Source of the DNA: Bifidobacterium saguini DSM 23967
Lineage (GTDB): Bacteria > Actinomycetota > Actinomycetes > Actinomycetales > Bifidobacteriaceae
Direction of reading: 5' to 3'
Assembly (NCBI RefSeq): GCF_000741715.1
Contig: NZ_JGZN01000003.1
Coordinates: 298,424 to 362,423, forward strand
Length of the DNA stretch: 64,000 nt
The notes below the pieces were generated by a model, which had not been told where the DNA came from, searched no databases, and was given only the letters and a program-made list of their open reading frames with translations. This document shows positions 25,829-34,261 of this stretch, piece after piece (the first letter of the stretch is position 1; every line of letters starts with the position of its first letter). Position numbers and translations under genes: made by a program.

Positions 25829-26887
25829 TCAGGCCACGTAATCGTTGGTGGCGAGTTCCTTGGCCTGCGGAGCTTCGGCCGGGTTCTTGCCATCCTTGTC
25901 CTTGTAGGTGCCAGCCTTGTACTGGAAGTCCAAATACGGCTGGGCATCATCGAAGTTCACGGTACCGGGCAGATTCTTGGCGTCATCAGTGGTCCAGTAA
26001 CCGTTCTTGGCGATTTCTTCCATAGAAGTGCGGGTCAGCTTGGAATCCAGCTGAGCTTCCTTGGCCTGAGCCACCAGAATGTCCGCAGCCTTGTCCGGGT
26101 TGGCCAGAGCGTAGTCGTAACCCTTCTTGGTAGCGGAAATGAACTTCTTCAGGGCATCGGCGTTCTTGGAATCCTTGACCCAAGAGTCATTGACGGCGAA
26201 GCCAAGCTGATCCGGATTGCCAGGAACACCCCAGTCGGAAGCCACAAAGCAGTTCAGTGCCGGGCCATTGAGTTCGCTTTCCACGCCCTCCCAAGTCACA
26301 TAGAAGCCGCCGAAATCACCCTTGCCGGAAGTCAGCGTCTCGAAGGTGTTGGTGCCAGCGGTGGCGGTCTTGATTTCGCCAGTGCCACCGGCGTACTTAA
26401 TCATCTGCTGCACCACAGCGGTCTGCTCGGCCGAGCCAAAGCTCACGAAGGTCTTACCAGAAAGGTCCTTCGGGGTCTTGATATCGGTACGGGAAGCCAA
26501 AGCGCACCAACGAGCCACCGGCTTCTGAGTCAGGTCGAAGACGAACTTCAGCTTGGCACCCTGGGAGTTGAAGGCAGCCACATTGCTCAGCGTGGTGAAG
26601 CCCACGTTGGCCACGCCGTTTTCAACGCTGGTTTCCGCACCAGCCTGAGCGGTCGGAAGAATCTTTACGTTGACTCCGGCATCCTTGTAGTAGCCGAGCT
26701 TCTGGGCCACGTACAGGCCAATGTGGTTGGTGTTCGGCGTCCAATCCAGCATGAATGACACGGTAGGCGTGCTGGAGTTGCTGGAATCAGCAGAGTTGGT
26801 GCTGCCGCATGCAGCCATAGTCAGGGACAGGGCAATCGCTCCGGCTGCGGCCGCGAACGTGGTCAGGCCCTTCTTGATATTCATCAT
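25829..26887 (-). CDS. NMT1/THI5-type substrate-binding lipoprotein (thiamine precursor)
   Basis: Extracytoplasmic binding protein of about 352 residues. Lipoprotein signal with lipobox MAAC followed by a Ser/Asn linker. The mature part opens with FMLDWTPNTNHIGLYVAQKLGYY, a ThiY/NMT1 hallmark for HMP or formylaminopyrimidine binding (quoted in part), and PTAQAGAETSVENG. Start placed at ATG 26887 with AGAGAAG upstream; GTG 26899 is an alternative. A TTGACA/TATGGT pair upstream is a weak promoter candidate. I see no TPP riboswitch in its leader, unlike the thiamine operon at 39 kb. Substrate is inferred from family. Confidence 0.83.
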   Translation of the reverse strand: MMNIKKGLTTFAAAAGAIALSLTMAACGSTNSADSSNSSTPTVSFMLDWTPNTNHIGLYVAQKLGYYKDAGVNVKILPTAQAGAETSVENGVANVGFTTLSNVAAFNSQGAKLKFVFDLTQKPVARWCALASRTDIKTPKDLSGKTFVSFGSAEQTAVVQQMIKYAGGTGEIKTATAGTNTFETLTSGKGDFGGFYVTWEGVESELNGPALNCFVASDWGVPGNPDQLGFAVNDSWVKDSKNADALKKFISATKKGYDYALANPDKAADILVAQAKEAQLDSKLTRTSMEEIAKNGYWTTDDAKNLPGTVNFDDAQPYLDFQYKAGTYKDKDGKNPAEAPQAKELATNDYVA

Positions 26888-27113
26888 CTTCTCTTTCACC
26901 TTGCTTTCTGCGCCTTACGCGCTTTCGGCCTGATGCCCCATGCGTGGGAAGGTGAGGAGCCCGCGCGAGACATCAAACCATACACCCCTAATGACTTGGC
27001 GTGTCAATAACGCGCCAGAGGAGTGTTATTCAACTGATGTGGGCACGGCTGCTGCCACCAACCGCGCGAACGCCCTTCAGTATAGCCGCATGCTTGGAAG
27101 GCGTATTGAAATA

Positions 27114-27144
27114 CAAAAAAATCCCGCTGGCCGGAGCCAGCGGG
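27114..27144 (-). terminator. Intrinsic terminator of the GH32 gene
   Basis: On the minus strand a 10-bp GC-rich stem (TCCCGCTGGC/GCCAGCGGGA, 4-base loop) is followed by a run of T (27114-27120), a classical terminator 19 bases after the GH32 stop. The rest of 26900-27113 holds only the weak promoter for the binding-protein gene. Confidence 0.9.
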
Positions 27145-27162
27145 AACAGCATGGGCAAGATC

Positions 27163-28725
27163 TTACTCCAAGCCAATAGATTTCAGATGATGCAGCTTCA
27201 ACGAGCTGACTGCGAGAGAGCCGGATTCGGCGGTGAGCTTGATAGCGCGTGGGCCATCGGAGGCGAACGAATATTCGCTCAGCACCTGGTGGCCACCGTT
27301 CACATACACTTCCACGGAGCCACGATCCACGAACACACGCAGATCAAGCGTATCGGCGGCAAGTTCTGCTTCAGTCAGTGGCGCGGTACGGTAACCGCGA
27401 TCGCCATACTTGAGGGTCTGACGGTCCACCACCACACGGCCAAGCTGATCATCGTATGCCACATACAAGTACGCACCATCATCAGTGGCGTGAACCTTCA
27501 GGCCACCGCGTTCGGCGGTGGTGTGCTTCAGGTCAATGCTCAGTTCGATTTCCACGGCTTCGGCATCGTCGGAGATGATCTTCTCGCCATCGCCGTCCAG
27601 CGTAATGGAACCGTGGTCGAAGGTGTCTTCGCGCGACTCTTCCATCTCAGCCACCGGAGCGGTGATCACGTCGCCATCAGCGCCCAAGGTGATTTCACGC
27701 GGCAAAGTCAGTTGACCGCACCAGCCATCATCCATCATTGGGGCAGGATCCATGAACGGTGCCATCCATCCGTAGACGATTTGGCGGCCATCCTCACCGC
27801 CAGCGTTGAACGACTGCGGCGCATAGTAATTATGGCCGCAATCCCACGGGCGGAATTCGGTTTCCGGCTTGAATTCGCCACCCGGCTCCCAAGTGCCGAT
27901 CATGTAACCGGCATTGCTTTCATTGCGGTTTGCGAAACCATTCGGCTTGGAACCCATAGCAGAGAAGCCGATAACCCACTTCTCATTGCCGTCCTTGTCC
28001 TTCAACGGGAAGAAGTCAGGGCATTCAAGCATGAACACGTTCGGATCCGGATGCTCGAACAGCACGCGCTCATACTTCCAGCTCACCATGTCTTCGGAGG
28101 TGAACAGCCACATCTGGCCGCGCTTTTCGGCTGAGGAGACGCCGAAAGTCATGTACCAGGTTTCGCCGGTCTTCCACACCTTCGGATCGCGGAAGTGATG
28201 CCAGACTTTATCGGTGGGGCTGTCGATGATCATGCCTTGCTTAGTGGCAGAGGTCAGTTCATCGTTATCCGGGGTGGCGAGCAGCTGCACCTGCCAATCG
28301 TCGGTACGATCAGCGGGATTGCGCCAGCGGTGGCCGGTGTAGTAGAAGCGGAGCTCGCCGTCGTCGCCAATGGCTGCGGAGCCGGAGAATACGCCGTGCT
28401 TATCTTCTTCCAGCGAAGGAGCGAACATAATCGGTTCGCGCTTCCAGTGAATCATGTCCGTAGAGGAAACATGGCCCCAATGCATCGGACCCCAATGGGA
28501 GCTGTAAGGATGCAACTGATAGAAGACATGCCAGCGGCCCTTGTAATAGCACAAGCCATTCGGATCGTTAATCCAGCCGGCATTGGAAGCAATGTGGTAC
28601 TTCGGGTACCAACGATTGTTGCGCTTAGGTTCTAATGCGGCAAGACCGGCTTCGGCCTTGGCTAGCTCAGCCTTATGGTCGAGAATCGGGTGGAGTTGCG
28701 GGGTCTTCGGTGTGAAATCGGTCAT
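27163..28725 (-). CDS. cscA: GH32 beta-fructofuranosidase (sucrose/fructo-oligosaccharide)
   Basis: Cytoplasmic retaining enzyme releasing fructose from sucrose and short fructans. 520 residues: five-bladed propeller followed by a beta-sandwich. Active-site motifs: nucleophile Asp54 in WINDPNGL, the RDP of FRDPKVW, and acid/base Glu in ECPDFF. Start ATG 28725 with AAAGGA upstream. No signal peptide. Tandem operators and the divergent structured repeats lie upstream. In B. longum a homologous gene clusters with a sucrose permease and a LacI gene near the serpin; here no permease lies between it and the LacI gene. Confidence 0.93.
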   Translation of the reverse strand: MTDFTPKTPQLHPILDHKAELAKAEAGLAALEPKRNNRWYPKYHIASNAGWINDPNGLCYYKGRWHVFYQLHPYSSHWGPMHWGHVSSTDMIHWKREPIMFAPSLEEDKHGVFSGSAAIGDDGELRFYYTGHRWRNPADRTDDWQVQLLATPDNDELTSATKQGMIIDSPTDKVWHHFRDPKVWKTGETWYMTFGVSSAEKRGQMWLFTSEDMVSWKYERVLFEHPDPNVFMLECPDFFPLKDKDGNEKWVIGFSAMGSKPNGFANRNESNAGYMIGTWEPGGEFKPETEFRPWDCGHNYYAPQSFNAGGEDGRQIVYGWMAPFMDPAPMMDDGWCGQLTLPREITLGADGDVITAPVAEMEESREDTFDHGSITLDGDGEKIISDDAEAVEIELSIDLKHTTAERGGLKVHATDDGAYLYVAYDDQLGRVVVDRQTLKYGDRGYRTAPLTEAELAADTLDLRVFVDRGSVEVYVNGGHQVLSEYSFASDGPRAIKLTAESGSLAVSSLKLHHLKSIGLE

Positions 28726-28799
28726 AACAATCCTTTGTTTGACTGGAGCTGTTGCATCGTTGCGTCCGGTTGCGGTTGATTTCAAGAAATATTATGGGT

Positions 28800-28829
28800 C
28801 GTCAATCGATTTACGTCAATCGATTGACG
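28800..28829 (-). promoter_or_regulatory. Two overlapping LacI-type operators upstream of cscA
   Basis: CGTCAATCGATTGACG (28814-28829) is a perfect 16-bp palindrome; CGTCAATCGATTTACG (28800-28815) is a one-change copy overlapping it by two bases. Position about 75-105 bases before the cscA start suits repressor control by the LacI protein encoded at 29054. Confidence 0.7.
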
Positions 28830-28881
28830 AATATGGCGTGTCATCTCATCTCAGTATTTGCTATTGATATCGCTCAATTTG

Positions 28882-28993
28882 CTTTGTAAGTTCGCGCAAT
28901 TACGAAGGTGTCGTGAACATACAAACATTTTCACCGTCAAAATCCTTTGTTAGTTTGCGCAGCGCTCGTTATTGCGCGAACTTACAAAGGATT
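28882..28993. repeat. Three-copy inverted/direct repeat between lacI and cscA
   Basis: CTTTGTAAGTTCGCGCAAT at 28882-28900 is repeated perfectly inverted at 28971-28989. A third, two-mismatch copy on the plus strand begins near 28939 (AAAATCCTTTGTTAGTTTGC) and pairs with the inverted copy over about 24 bases, including AAAATCC/GGATTTT. The inverted copy can therefore pair with either partner, giving two exclusive hairpins. Function unknown: attenuator, terminator of lacI, or scar of a lost permease gene. Confidence 0.65.
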
Positions 28994-29053
28994 TTGAAAC
29001 AGGAGACGGGTAGAAGAAGCGAAAATGTCCGATGATTGCATCGACTGGGCGCA

Positions 29054-30097
29054 CTAGTGGCGCACAGATCCCTTTTCGATCAACGTGCAATGAATCGCTG
29101 CCGGAATCGGGGATTTGATTGGCGGCAGGGGAGCTGTGGTATCGGGCCATTCCATGTCCGCCAAGGAACTTTCCTCGATAATGGACACCAGTTTGGATGC
29201 GGCCCAATACCCCATTTCAAAGTGAGGCAGTTCCACAGTGGTGAGCTGTGGAACAAGCGTGTCCGCGAATACGCGATGATTATCCACGCCTATTACGGAA
29301 ATATCATGGCCTATTGTCAGTCCACGTCGTGCCGCGCACTCATACACGTACCAGGCGCGAGCATCGTTGAAGCAGAAGAATCCGTCCGGTTGTGCGGTGT
29401 CGAACAGTGCATTGACTGCTGCCAAGGCCGGCTCATTATTACCGACGTGTGCCACGAGATGCCCGTCGAAAGCCATGTCTGCTTCGGCAAGTGCGGCACG
29501 ATATCCTGCCATACGGCCTTGTTCGGCGATGATGGGATCTTCAGCGCCCACATAGGCAATGCGTTGGCATCCGGCATTGATAAGTCGCTGTGTGGCGTCA
29601 TAACCAATACGGAATTCGTCCGGTTCGACGCTTGGGGTCATGCCTGCCTCATCAGTGGCATCCACCAATACCAGTGGGGTGTCTTTGAGGGCTTCAGGCA
29701 TCGTGGCCATACGGTTCGACATCTTGGCGTACAGAAAACCATCAGTGCCGTAGCGTTTCAAAGCTTCGATTTCCTCAGCCTCGTTTTTGGGGCCTTCGGT
29801 ACTCACCACAATCAGCATGTAGCCCAGCTGTTGAGCCGCTCGTTGCGCGCCTAGAATCATGCCGCCCGCATATGGCGTAGTGGCTACGTCTTCGCTAATG
29901 AATCCGAGAATATGTGTCCGTCCAGTACGCAGTGAACTCGCTAGGGGATTGGATTTATATCCGAGCTGTGATGCGATGGCCCGCACCTGATTGGCGACGG
30001 TATCCCGCACACGTCCCTCGTCGCGATTATTCAACACCAGCGACACGGTCGAGACAGACACACCTGCCTGCTTTGCAATCTCCTTCATCGTAACCAT
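29054..30097 (-). CDS. LacI-family transcription regulator
   Basis: 347 residues: helix-turn-helix MKEIAKQAGVSVSTVSLVLN at the N-terminus, the hinge region, and a sugar-binding domain (SVIGVDN, RIAYVGAE). Begins 20 bases after the serpin stop on the same strand and so is probably cotranscribed with it. Candidate target: the paired CGTCAATCGATTGACG operators before cscA; control of the serpin operon cannot be excluded. Confidence 0.88.
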   Translation of the reverse strand: MVTMKEIAKQAGVSVSTVSLVLNNRDEGRVRDTVANQVRAIASQLGYKSNPLASSLRTGRTHILGFISEDVATTPYAGGMILGAQRAAQQLGYMLIVVSTEGPKNEAEEIEALKRYGTDGFLYAKMSNRMATMPEALKDTPLVLVDATDEAGMTPSVEPDEFRIGYDATQRLINAGCQRIAYVGAEDPIIAEQGRMAGYRAALAEADMAFDGHLVAHVGNNEPALAAVNALFDTAQPDGFFCFNDARAWYVYECAARRGLTIGHDISVIGVDNHRVFADTLVPQLTTVELPHFEMGYWAASKLVSIIEESSLADMEWPDTTAPLPPIKSPIPAAIHCTLIEKGSVRH

Positions 30098-30117
30098 AAG
30101 GTCAAACGATACACCTA

Positions 30118-31488
30118 CTACAGGTTGCGCACTGCTCCGATAAAGAGCGGCACGTCATCCGGCGTAGTCAGCATATACAGGAATGGCCGATTCACGGTGA
30201 ATTCCACAACCTGCTGTTGTACTGGTGCGCTTCCGGCTTCAGCCCCCACTTTGGTGAACGCCGAAGCCTTTGCCCCATGTTCGTTCACTGCAATACGAGT
30301 GCCTTGGATCATCGAACCGATGAACAATTCGCCGGCAGGAGCGGCATCCGTCATCTTACTCAAATCAGCAGTGCCAGCATCAAACGCATCGGTGATACCC
30401 AATGTTTTCAAAGCTTGGATTGAATCATCGGAAGCAAACGAGCTATCGATGGTGAAACGCGGCAAAGCGACTCTCACCAAAGCCGATTCGGCGGCCACGC
30501 CCCAGCCCTCAGGAGCATCGGTCATACACCCATACTGGTATGAAGCTCCCAAGCAAGTGCTCAATGCCCAGCGCAGCTTCGTGGTGTCTTGAATAATATC
30601 GTCGAAACTACCGGCTGCGGGCAGCAGCACAGTCAGTGCGCCACCATTATCGAACGGTATGGAAATGCGCTGCCATGTGCTGTTGGAATCATGTGCCCAA
30701 ACCATGCCATCGAATGACTGATTCATCATCGGCACATCATTATCGCCGTTCGTGCCGTGGAAAGTCTGTTCATCAGTGAATTCAGGTTTAAACGAATCCT
30801 GCCAGCGCCCATCCGCAACCACGATATTGATGATGGAGATGACTTCGTTCCCCTCCAATGTGATCCGTGGTTTTAAGGAACCTTGAGTATGTTGATCAAT
30901 CCATTGACTCATGCGTTGTGCTGCGGCATCATTGAACGGCAGCGACTGCACATCCGCATCAAAAGCATTTTCAACAACTGATTTGAAATCCTTATTCAGC
31001 GTGTACTGATTATCGACCCACAATGAATTTGCTGTGCTCATCTGAGATTTCGAGCTACTGTAGTGGCCATTGATGGAACTCAACAGCGATTGATAATCCT
31101 CAGTACTCAGCGACTTGGTACCCAATGCTTTATCCAACTGTGATCGAGTTGTACCATCCGCTCCTTGGGCGGCCATCGCCAGCGCCATCCACATCAAGGC
31201 AGGGGAGTAGTTCACATTGCCCTGCTTATTCTGAGCTGACTCCATCTGTAGAAAAAGCGAAGCAGAGTGATAGGCGAAATCAGAGGAGCTGGTAGTCACC
31301 GACTGTGTGGCGGATTTGGCTGCTGGTTTAAACAGCTGCACAGTAAAGAATCGGCCATCGCCAACAGTCCACCACACGCCACCGCATGCGCAAGCGATAA
31401 GCACGACCACCATAATGATGGCGATACGAACCTTGTGCTTACGCTTGCGCAGCAGCGTGTGGTGGAGGTCGGTACTATGGCTTTCCAT
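30118..31488 (-). CDS. Serpin (serine protease inhibitor)
   Basis: 456 residues. A basic N-terminus and one hydrophobic segment (about residues 18-38, VRIAIIMVVVLIACACGGVW in part) export or anchor it. The serpin core follows, with NEHGAKASAFTK as the hinge of the reactive loop (normally E-x-G-T-x-A-x-A) and FTVNRPFLYML, the serpin signature, near the C-terminus. Known B. longum serpin inhibits elastases and is exposed to the host. AAGGA precedes the ATG. It lies nine bases after a small membrane-protein gene and 20 bases before a LacI gene, an apparent three-gene unit. Confidence 0.93.
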   Translation of the reverse strand: MESHSTDLHHTLLRKRKHKVRIAIIMVVVLIACACGGVWWTVGDGRFFTVQLFKPAAKSATQSVTTSSSDFAYHSASLFLQMESAQNKQGNVNYSPALMWMALAMAAQGADGTTRSQLDKALGTKSLSTEDYQSLLSSINGHYSSSKSQMSTANSLWVDNQYTLNKDFKSVVENAFDADVQSLPFNDAAAQRMSQWIDQHTQGSLKPRITLEGNEVISIINIVVADGRWQDSFKPEFTDEQTFHGTNGDNDVPMMNQSFDGMVWAHDSNSTWQRISIPFDNGGALTVLLPAAGSFDDIIQDTTKLRWALSTCLGASYQYGCMTDAPEGWGVAAESALVRVALPRFTIDSSFASDDSIQALKTLGITDAFDAGTADLSKMTDAAPAGELFIGSMIQGTRIAVNEHGAKASAFTKVGAEAGSAPVQQQVVEFTVNRPFLYMLTTPDDVPLFIGAVRNL

Positions 31489-31497
31489 CGCTGATCC

Positions 31498-31971
31498 TTA
31501 GGTGTGCCGGACTCGTGTGATAATCCAACGAACGAAAAGAACCACGCCGAATCCCGCAAATGCTGCGACTGCGAATACCAGCAGGAAATACCACACCTGA
31601 TCCATCGTGGACCAATTGATATACCACGTACCCATATTCGTGCAGACAGATTCCGCCGAGCATTCGCCATCATAAGGAGTAATCAGTGCAAAGAGCAGTG
31701 GTAATGCAACCGCCGAACACAGTAGAGGAAAGAGCAGCGCTCGCAGTGGATGAGCGAGTGCCGTAGCGCGAGACGCGTATACAGCATTGGTTATCAACAA
31801 CACCGGTGGAATAGCAAAGTTGATAAGCAATGCGCCGCCCATTTTGGCTTCACCGCCCATGAGAATCGATATCAGCAACAGGCCGTAGACGATGGCAACG
31901 GCGGCAATGCAGCCAATGGCGCGTGCATCGAGACGTGTGGAACGAGATGATGAAAGTGTTTGCGATGTCAT
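31498..31971 (-). CDS. Small four-helix membrane protein
   Basis: About 157 residues of unknown function. Four hydrophobic segments (about 20-40, 48-65, 77-96, 125-150) and one Cys pair outside (CSAESVC) between helices three and four. Start ATG 31971 is supported by GAGGAG seven bases upstream. First gene of the apparent serpin operon, so a link to serpin export, anchoring or stress is possible but not shown. Confidence 0.7.
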   Translation of the reverse strand: MTSQTLSSSRSTRLDARAIGCIAAVAIVYGLLLISILMGGEAKMGGALLINFAIPPVLLITNAVYASRATALAHPLRALLFPLLCSAVALPLLFALITPYDGECSAESVCTNMGTWYINWSTMDQVWYFLLVFAVAAFAGFGVVLFVRWIITRVRHT

Positions 31972-31991
31972 GGCATGTCTCCTCTCCATTG

Positions 31992-32060
31992 AAAACGGCA
32001 TGCATGCTGACAGTTCCATAATAAAACGGCATGCATGCTGACAGTTCCATAATAAAACGG
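31992..32060. repeat. 31-bp tandem duplication
   Basis: Two identical 31-bp copies (31992-32022 and 32023-32053) and a 7-base start of a third. Each contains the palindrome GCATGCATGC and CAGTTCCATAAT. They lie in the leader of the serpin operon and between it and the terminator of the upstream MFS gene, so they could double a regulatory site. Confidence 0.8.
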
Positions 32061-32098
32061 GCTTGTCTGCAACACGAATGGTTGCCGACAAGCCCGTT
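32053..32098 (-). terminator. Intrinsic terminator of the MFS gene
   Basis: On the minus strand a perfect 12-bp stem (32098-32087 with 32067-32056) is followed by TTTTATT, 24 bases after the MFS stop codon. Confidence 0.88.
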
Positions 32099-32121
32099 GG
32101 AATGACCTATCAGACTGACTA

Positions 32122-33495
32122 TCAGTTCACCGAACGGCGAGCTGTTTCCACACCGAAGATGCCGACGATAAGCATCGAAGCGATGGCGATCACGCTGATG
32201 GACACGAAGATGGATGTGGCACCGAGGTTCATCAGCATCCAGCCCACCACCATAGGCATCAACACGTTGAGCAGCTTGGCGATGGCGTTGGCAACACCCA
32301 CGCAGCGGAAACGCACCTTGGTCGCGAACAGTTCAGGAGCGTACACGGCCACCACGGAAGCCATCAGCACATAGAGGCACATCATGAGCAGGAAGCCCAC
32401 AACAATGGCGCCGACGGTAGAAGTCTGGAACGCGTAGAGCATACCGAACACACCAGTGAAGAGGAACGCCGGCACGATAGTGCGCTTGCGGCCGATGCGG
32501 TCGATAAGCAGGGAGCCGATGAGGCAGCCCACCGGAGCGCCAAGCATCATCATTGTGGAGGTGGTCAGCGAGGAGGAGAGGTTGATGCCGCGCTTGACCA
32601 GGATGGTCGGCACCCAGGAAGTGAAGGCGTAGGAGCACACGTTGGTGGCGCTCACGGCCACGATGGCCACGAGCAGGCAGATGCCAAGCGAACGGCCACC
32701 GGCGTTGCGAGTGGATTCAGCAGCAGACTTGGCAGCAGCTTCAGCAGGCTCAGAACCGTTGGCTTCAAGCTGCTTGACGATGGCATCAGCCTCGTTATAA
32801 CGGCCGTGCACAGCAAGCCAACGCGGAGACTCCGGGATATCACGACGCAGCCACCAAATCACAGCGGCAATAAGACCGATACCGACGAATAGCGGACGCC
32901 AGCTCCAACGAGGAATAATGAATGCGCACAGCAGCATAGCAATCGGCACGCCGCAGTTGGCAACGAGTGAAACGATAGCGCACCAATGGCCACGGCGGTT
33001 CATCGGAGCGAACTCATTAACCATAGCGAAACCGGTGACGATTTCAGCACCAAGGCCGAGGCCTGCACCGAGTCGGCAGAGGGAAAGAATGGCCATATTC
33101 GGAGCGAATGCGCCAAGGAAGGTAAAGCCGCCGAACAGCAGCAGGTTGATTTGGTAGGCTACGCGGCGACCTTTCAGATCACCGACGAATCCAGCCAGCA
33201 GCGAGCCGACCAACAGGCCCAGGAAGCCTGCGGACATGAACGTGGAATTCTGAGCCACAGTGGACCAGTGGGTGGACAGTGCACTGGAAGCCACAGCACT
33301 GCCGATATACACATCGATGCTGTCCATCAGCATGCCGGCCGCCACCAGAGCGACGATGCGATAGAACATCGGGGTCTCATGCGCACGATCCATGCGCGAA
33401 ACAATTTCTTCTACCTGCGCGTGATTCTCAGCAGTGCGAGCCTTGGCAGTATTCACTGCAGAATCATGGGAAATCTGCTGTTCAGCAGCAGTCAT
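32122..33495 (-). CDS. MFS transporter, sugar/acid:H+ symporter-like
   Basis: Twelve-helix major facilitator of 457 residues. Family motifs are visible: GDLKGRRVAYQINL in the loop 2-3, the R-x-x-x-G of loop 4, RDIPESPRWLAV after helix 6, and DRIGRKRT in loop 8-9. This pattern fits the SP/aromatic-acid/metabolite branch rather than a LacY-like sucrose permease. A long charged N-terminus of 45 residues precedes helix 1. Substrate unknown. Upstream DNA contains a GTGAGC/GCTCAC operator-like palindrome. Confidence 0.85.
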   Translation of the reverse strand: MTAAEQQISHDSAVNTAKARTAENHAQVEEIVSRMDRAHETPMFYRIVALVAAGMLMDSIDVYIGSAVASSALSTHWSTVAQNSTFMSAGFLGLLVGSLLAGFVGDLKGRRVAYQINLLLFGGFTFLGAFAPNMAILSLCRLGAGLGLGAEIVTGFAMVNEFAPMNRRGHWCAIVSLVANCGVPIAMLLCAFIIPRWSWRPLFVGIGLIAAVIWWLRRDIPESPRWLAVHGRYNEADAIVKQLEANGSEPAEAAAKSAAESTRNAGGRSLGICLLVAIVAVSATNVCSYAFTSWVPTILVKRGINLSSSLTTSTMMMLGAPVGCLIGSLLIDRIGRKRTIVPAFLFTGVFGMLYAFQTSTVGAIVVGFLLMMCLYVLMASVVAVYAPELFATKVRFRCVGVANAIAKLLNVLMPMVVGWMLMNLGATSIFVSISVIAIASMLIVGIFGVETARRSVN

Positions 33496-33519
33496 AGTGA
33501 GCGCCTCTTCTTACATCTT

Positions 33520-33558
33520 GTTGCAAGGCAACCGCTCAACGGTCTATTGCCGTGCAAC
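33520..33558. promoter_or_regulatory. Inverted repeat in the MFS leader
   Basis: GTTGCAAGGCAA (33520-33531) and TTGCCGTGCAAC (33547-33558) pair with one mismatch. Candidate operator or leader hairpin for the MFS gene. Confidence 0.4.
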
Positions 33559-33657
33559 GAACTCATAGCGCGGGTTCGACTTCGTTTGCCTTCCCATTGT
33601 GTGGGATAGACAACGATTTCAAGCCTACGTCTTGAATTCACCTACCGAGCCAACATT

Positions 33658-33671
33658 GTGAGCTGGCTCAC
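33658..33671. promoter_or_regulatory. GTGAGC-TG-GCTCAC operator-like palindrome
   Basis: Perfect arms around a two-base centre, about 165 bases before the MFS start. Also CTTGAA/TTCAAG (33618-33636) nearby. The 297-base gap otherwise contains the terminator at 33746. Confidence 0.4.
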
Positions 33672-33745
33672 GTACGTCAGAAAAGAACTATAGGAGTGTT
33701 TTTCTGAGGCTCCCGGCGCGGGTCACATTGTGAACGGATATGAAA

Positions 33746-33772
33746 CGGGGTGTCTCACTATGAGACACCCCG
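33746..33772 (-). terminator. Terminator of the thiamine operon
   Basis: Perfect 12-bp stem with a three-base loop (33746-33757 / 33761-33772), 20 bases after the last gene of the thiamine operon; on the minus strand followed by TTTC. Confidence 0.78.
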
Positions 33773-33792
33773 AGACAATCATCATGCATGTA

Positions 33793-34170
33793 TTACTGCT
33801 GATGCTTCTTGGCTAGAATTTCATCCACCAATTTCGGCTTTTCAGTCAGCTGACCAGTGAAACCGGGGCGAATATCCATGTGCAGCACCAGAGACGTGCG
33901 GTAACCCTGCTCGGCAAGCTTCTTGGCTGCTTCGCCGGCCACCTTGAGCACATCGTCGAGATTACCCTCCACATTGGTGAACAATGCGTTGGTTTCTTGC
34001 GGCAAACCGGATTCGCGAATCACCTCAACGGCCTGAGACACATAAGGGGAAACTTCGGAACCCACGCCAGCAGCGGAAACCTGAATCGCTGCGACGGTGT
34101 TTAGGTACGGTTTGCCGGTTTCGGGGTCGATGGGTACTTCCTGCTTCACGGCATTGCGGTCAACGGCCAT
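33793..34170 (-). CDS. Thiamine-binding MTH1187/YqgV family protein
   Basis: 125-residue soluble protein of the former DUF77 family, members of which bind thiamine or HMP and often accompany thiamine genes. Typical segments: NTVAAIQVSAAG, GLPQETNALFTNVEG and a C-terminal amphipathic region (SLVLHMDIRPGF). AAGGA precedes the ATG. Last gene of the TPP-controlled operon, 91 bases after thiD. A role in thiamine sensing, salvage or YkoF-like transport is inferred. Confidence 0.85.
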   Translation of the reverse strand: MAVDRNAVKQEVPIDPETGKPYLNTVAAIQVSAAGVGSEVSPYVSQAVEVIRESGLPQETNALFTNVEGNLDDVLKVAGEAAKKLAEQGYRTSLVLHMDIRPGFTGQLTEKPKLVDEILAKKHQQ

Positions 34171-34191
34171 AGTTGTCCTTTCCTCATATCT

Positions 34192-34236
34192 GGCTCCCTT
34201 GCAGGGGAGCTGTCGCCATAGGCGACTGAGGGGTAG
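34192..34236 (-). repeat. Long-form GGCTCCC...CTGAGGGG element
   Basis: Hairpin GGCTCCC-ttgca-GGGGAGC, a second hairpin TCGCC-ata-GGCGA, then CTGAGGGGTAG. It lies between thiD and the thiamine-binding gene. Same architecture as 37947-37998. Confidence 0.65.
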
Positions 34237-34261
34237 TTCTCGACTGTAGACGGGAGAAGGG

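Noticed and set aside
26888..27010. TPP riboswitch before the NMT1-type gene
   Set aside because: The conserved CTGAGA and GAACCTG blocks are missing from the leader.
32122..33495. This MFS gene as the missing sucrose permease of cscA
   Set aside because: Its motifs (RDIPESPRWL, DRIGRK) fit the metabolite:H+ branch, and three genes and a terminator separate it from cscA; function not excluded but unsupported.
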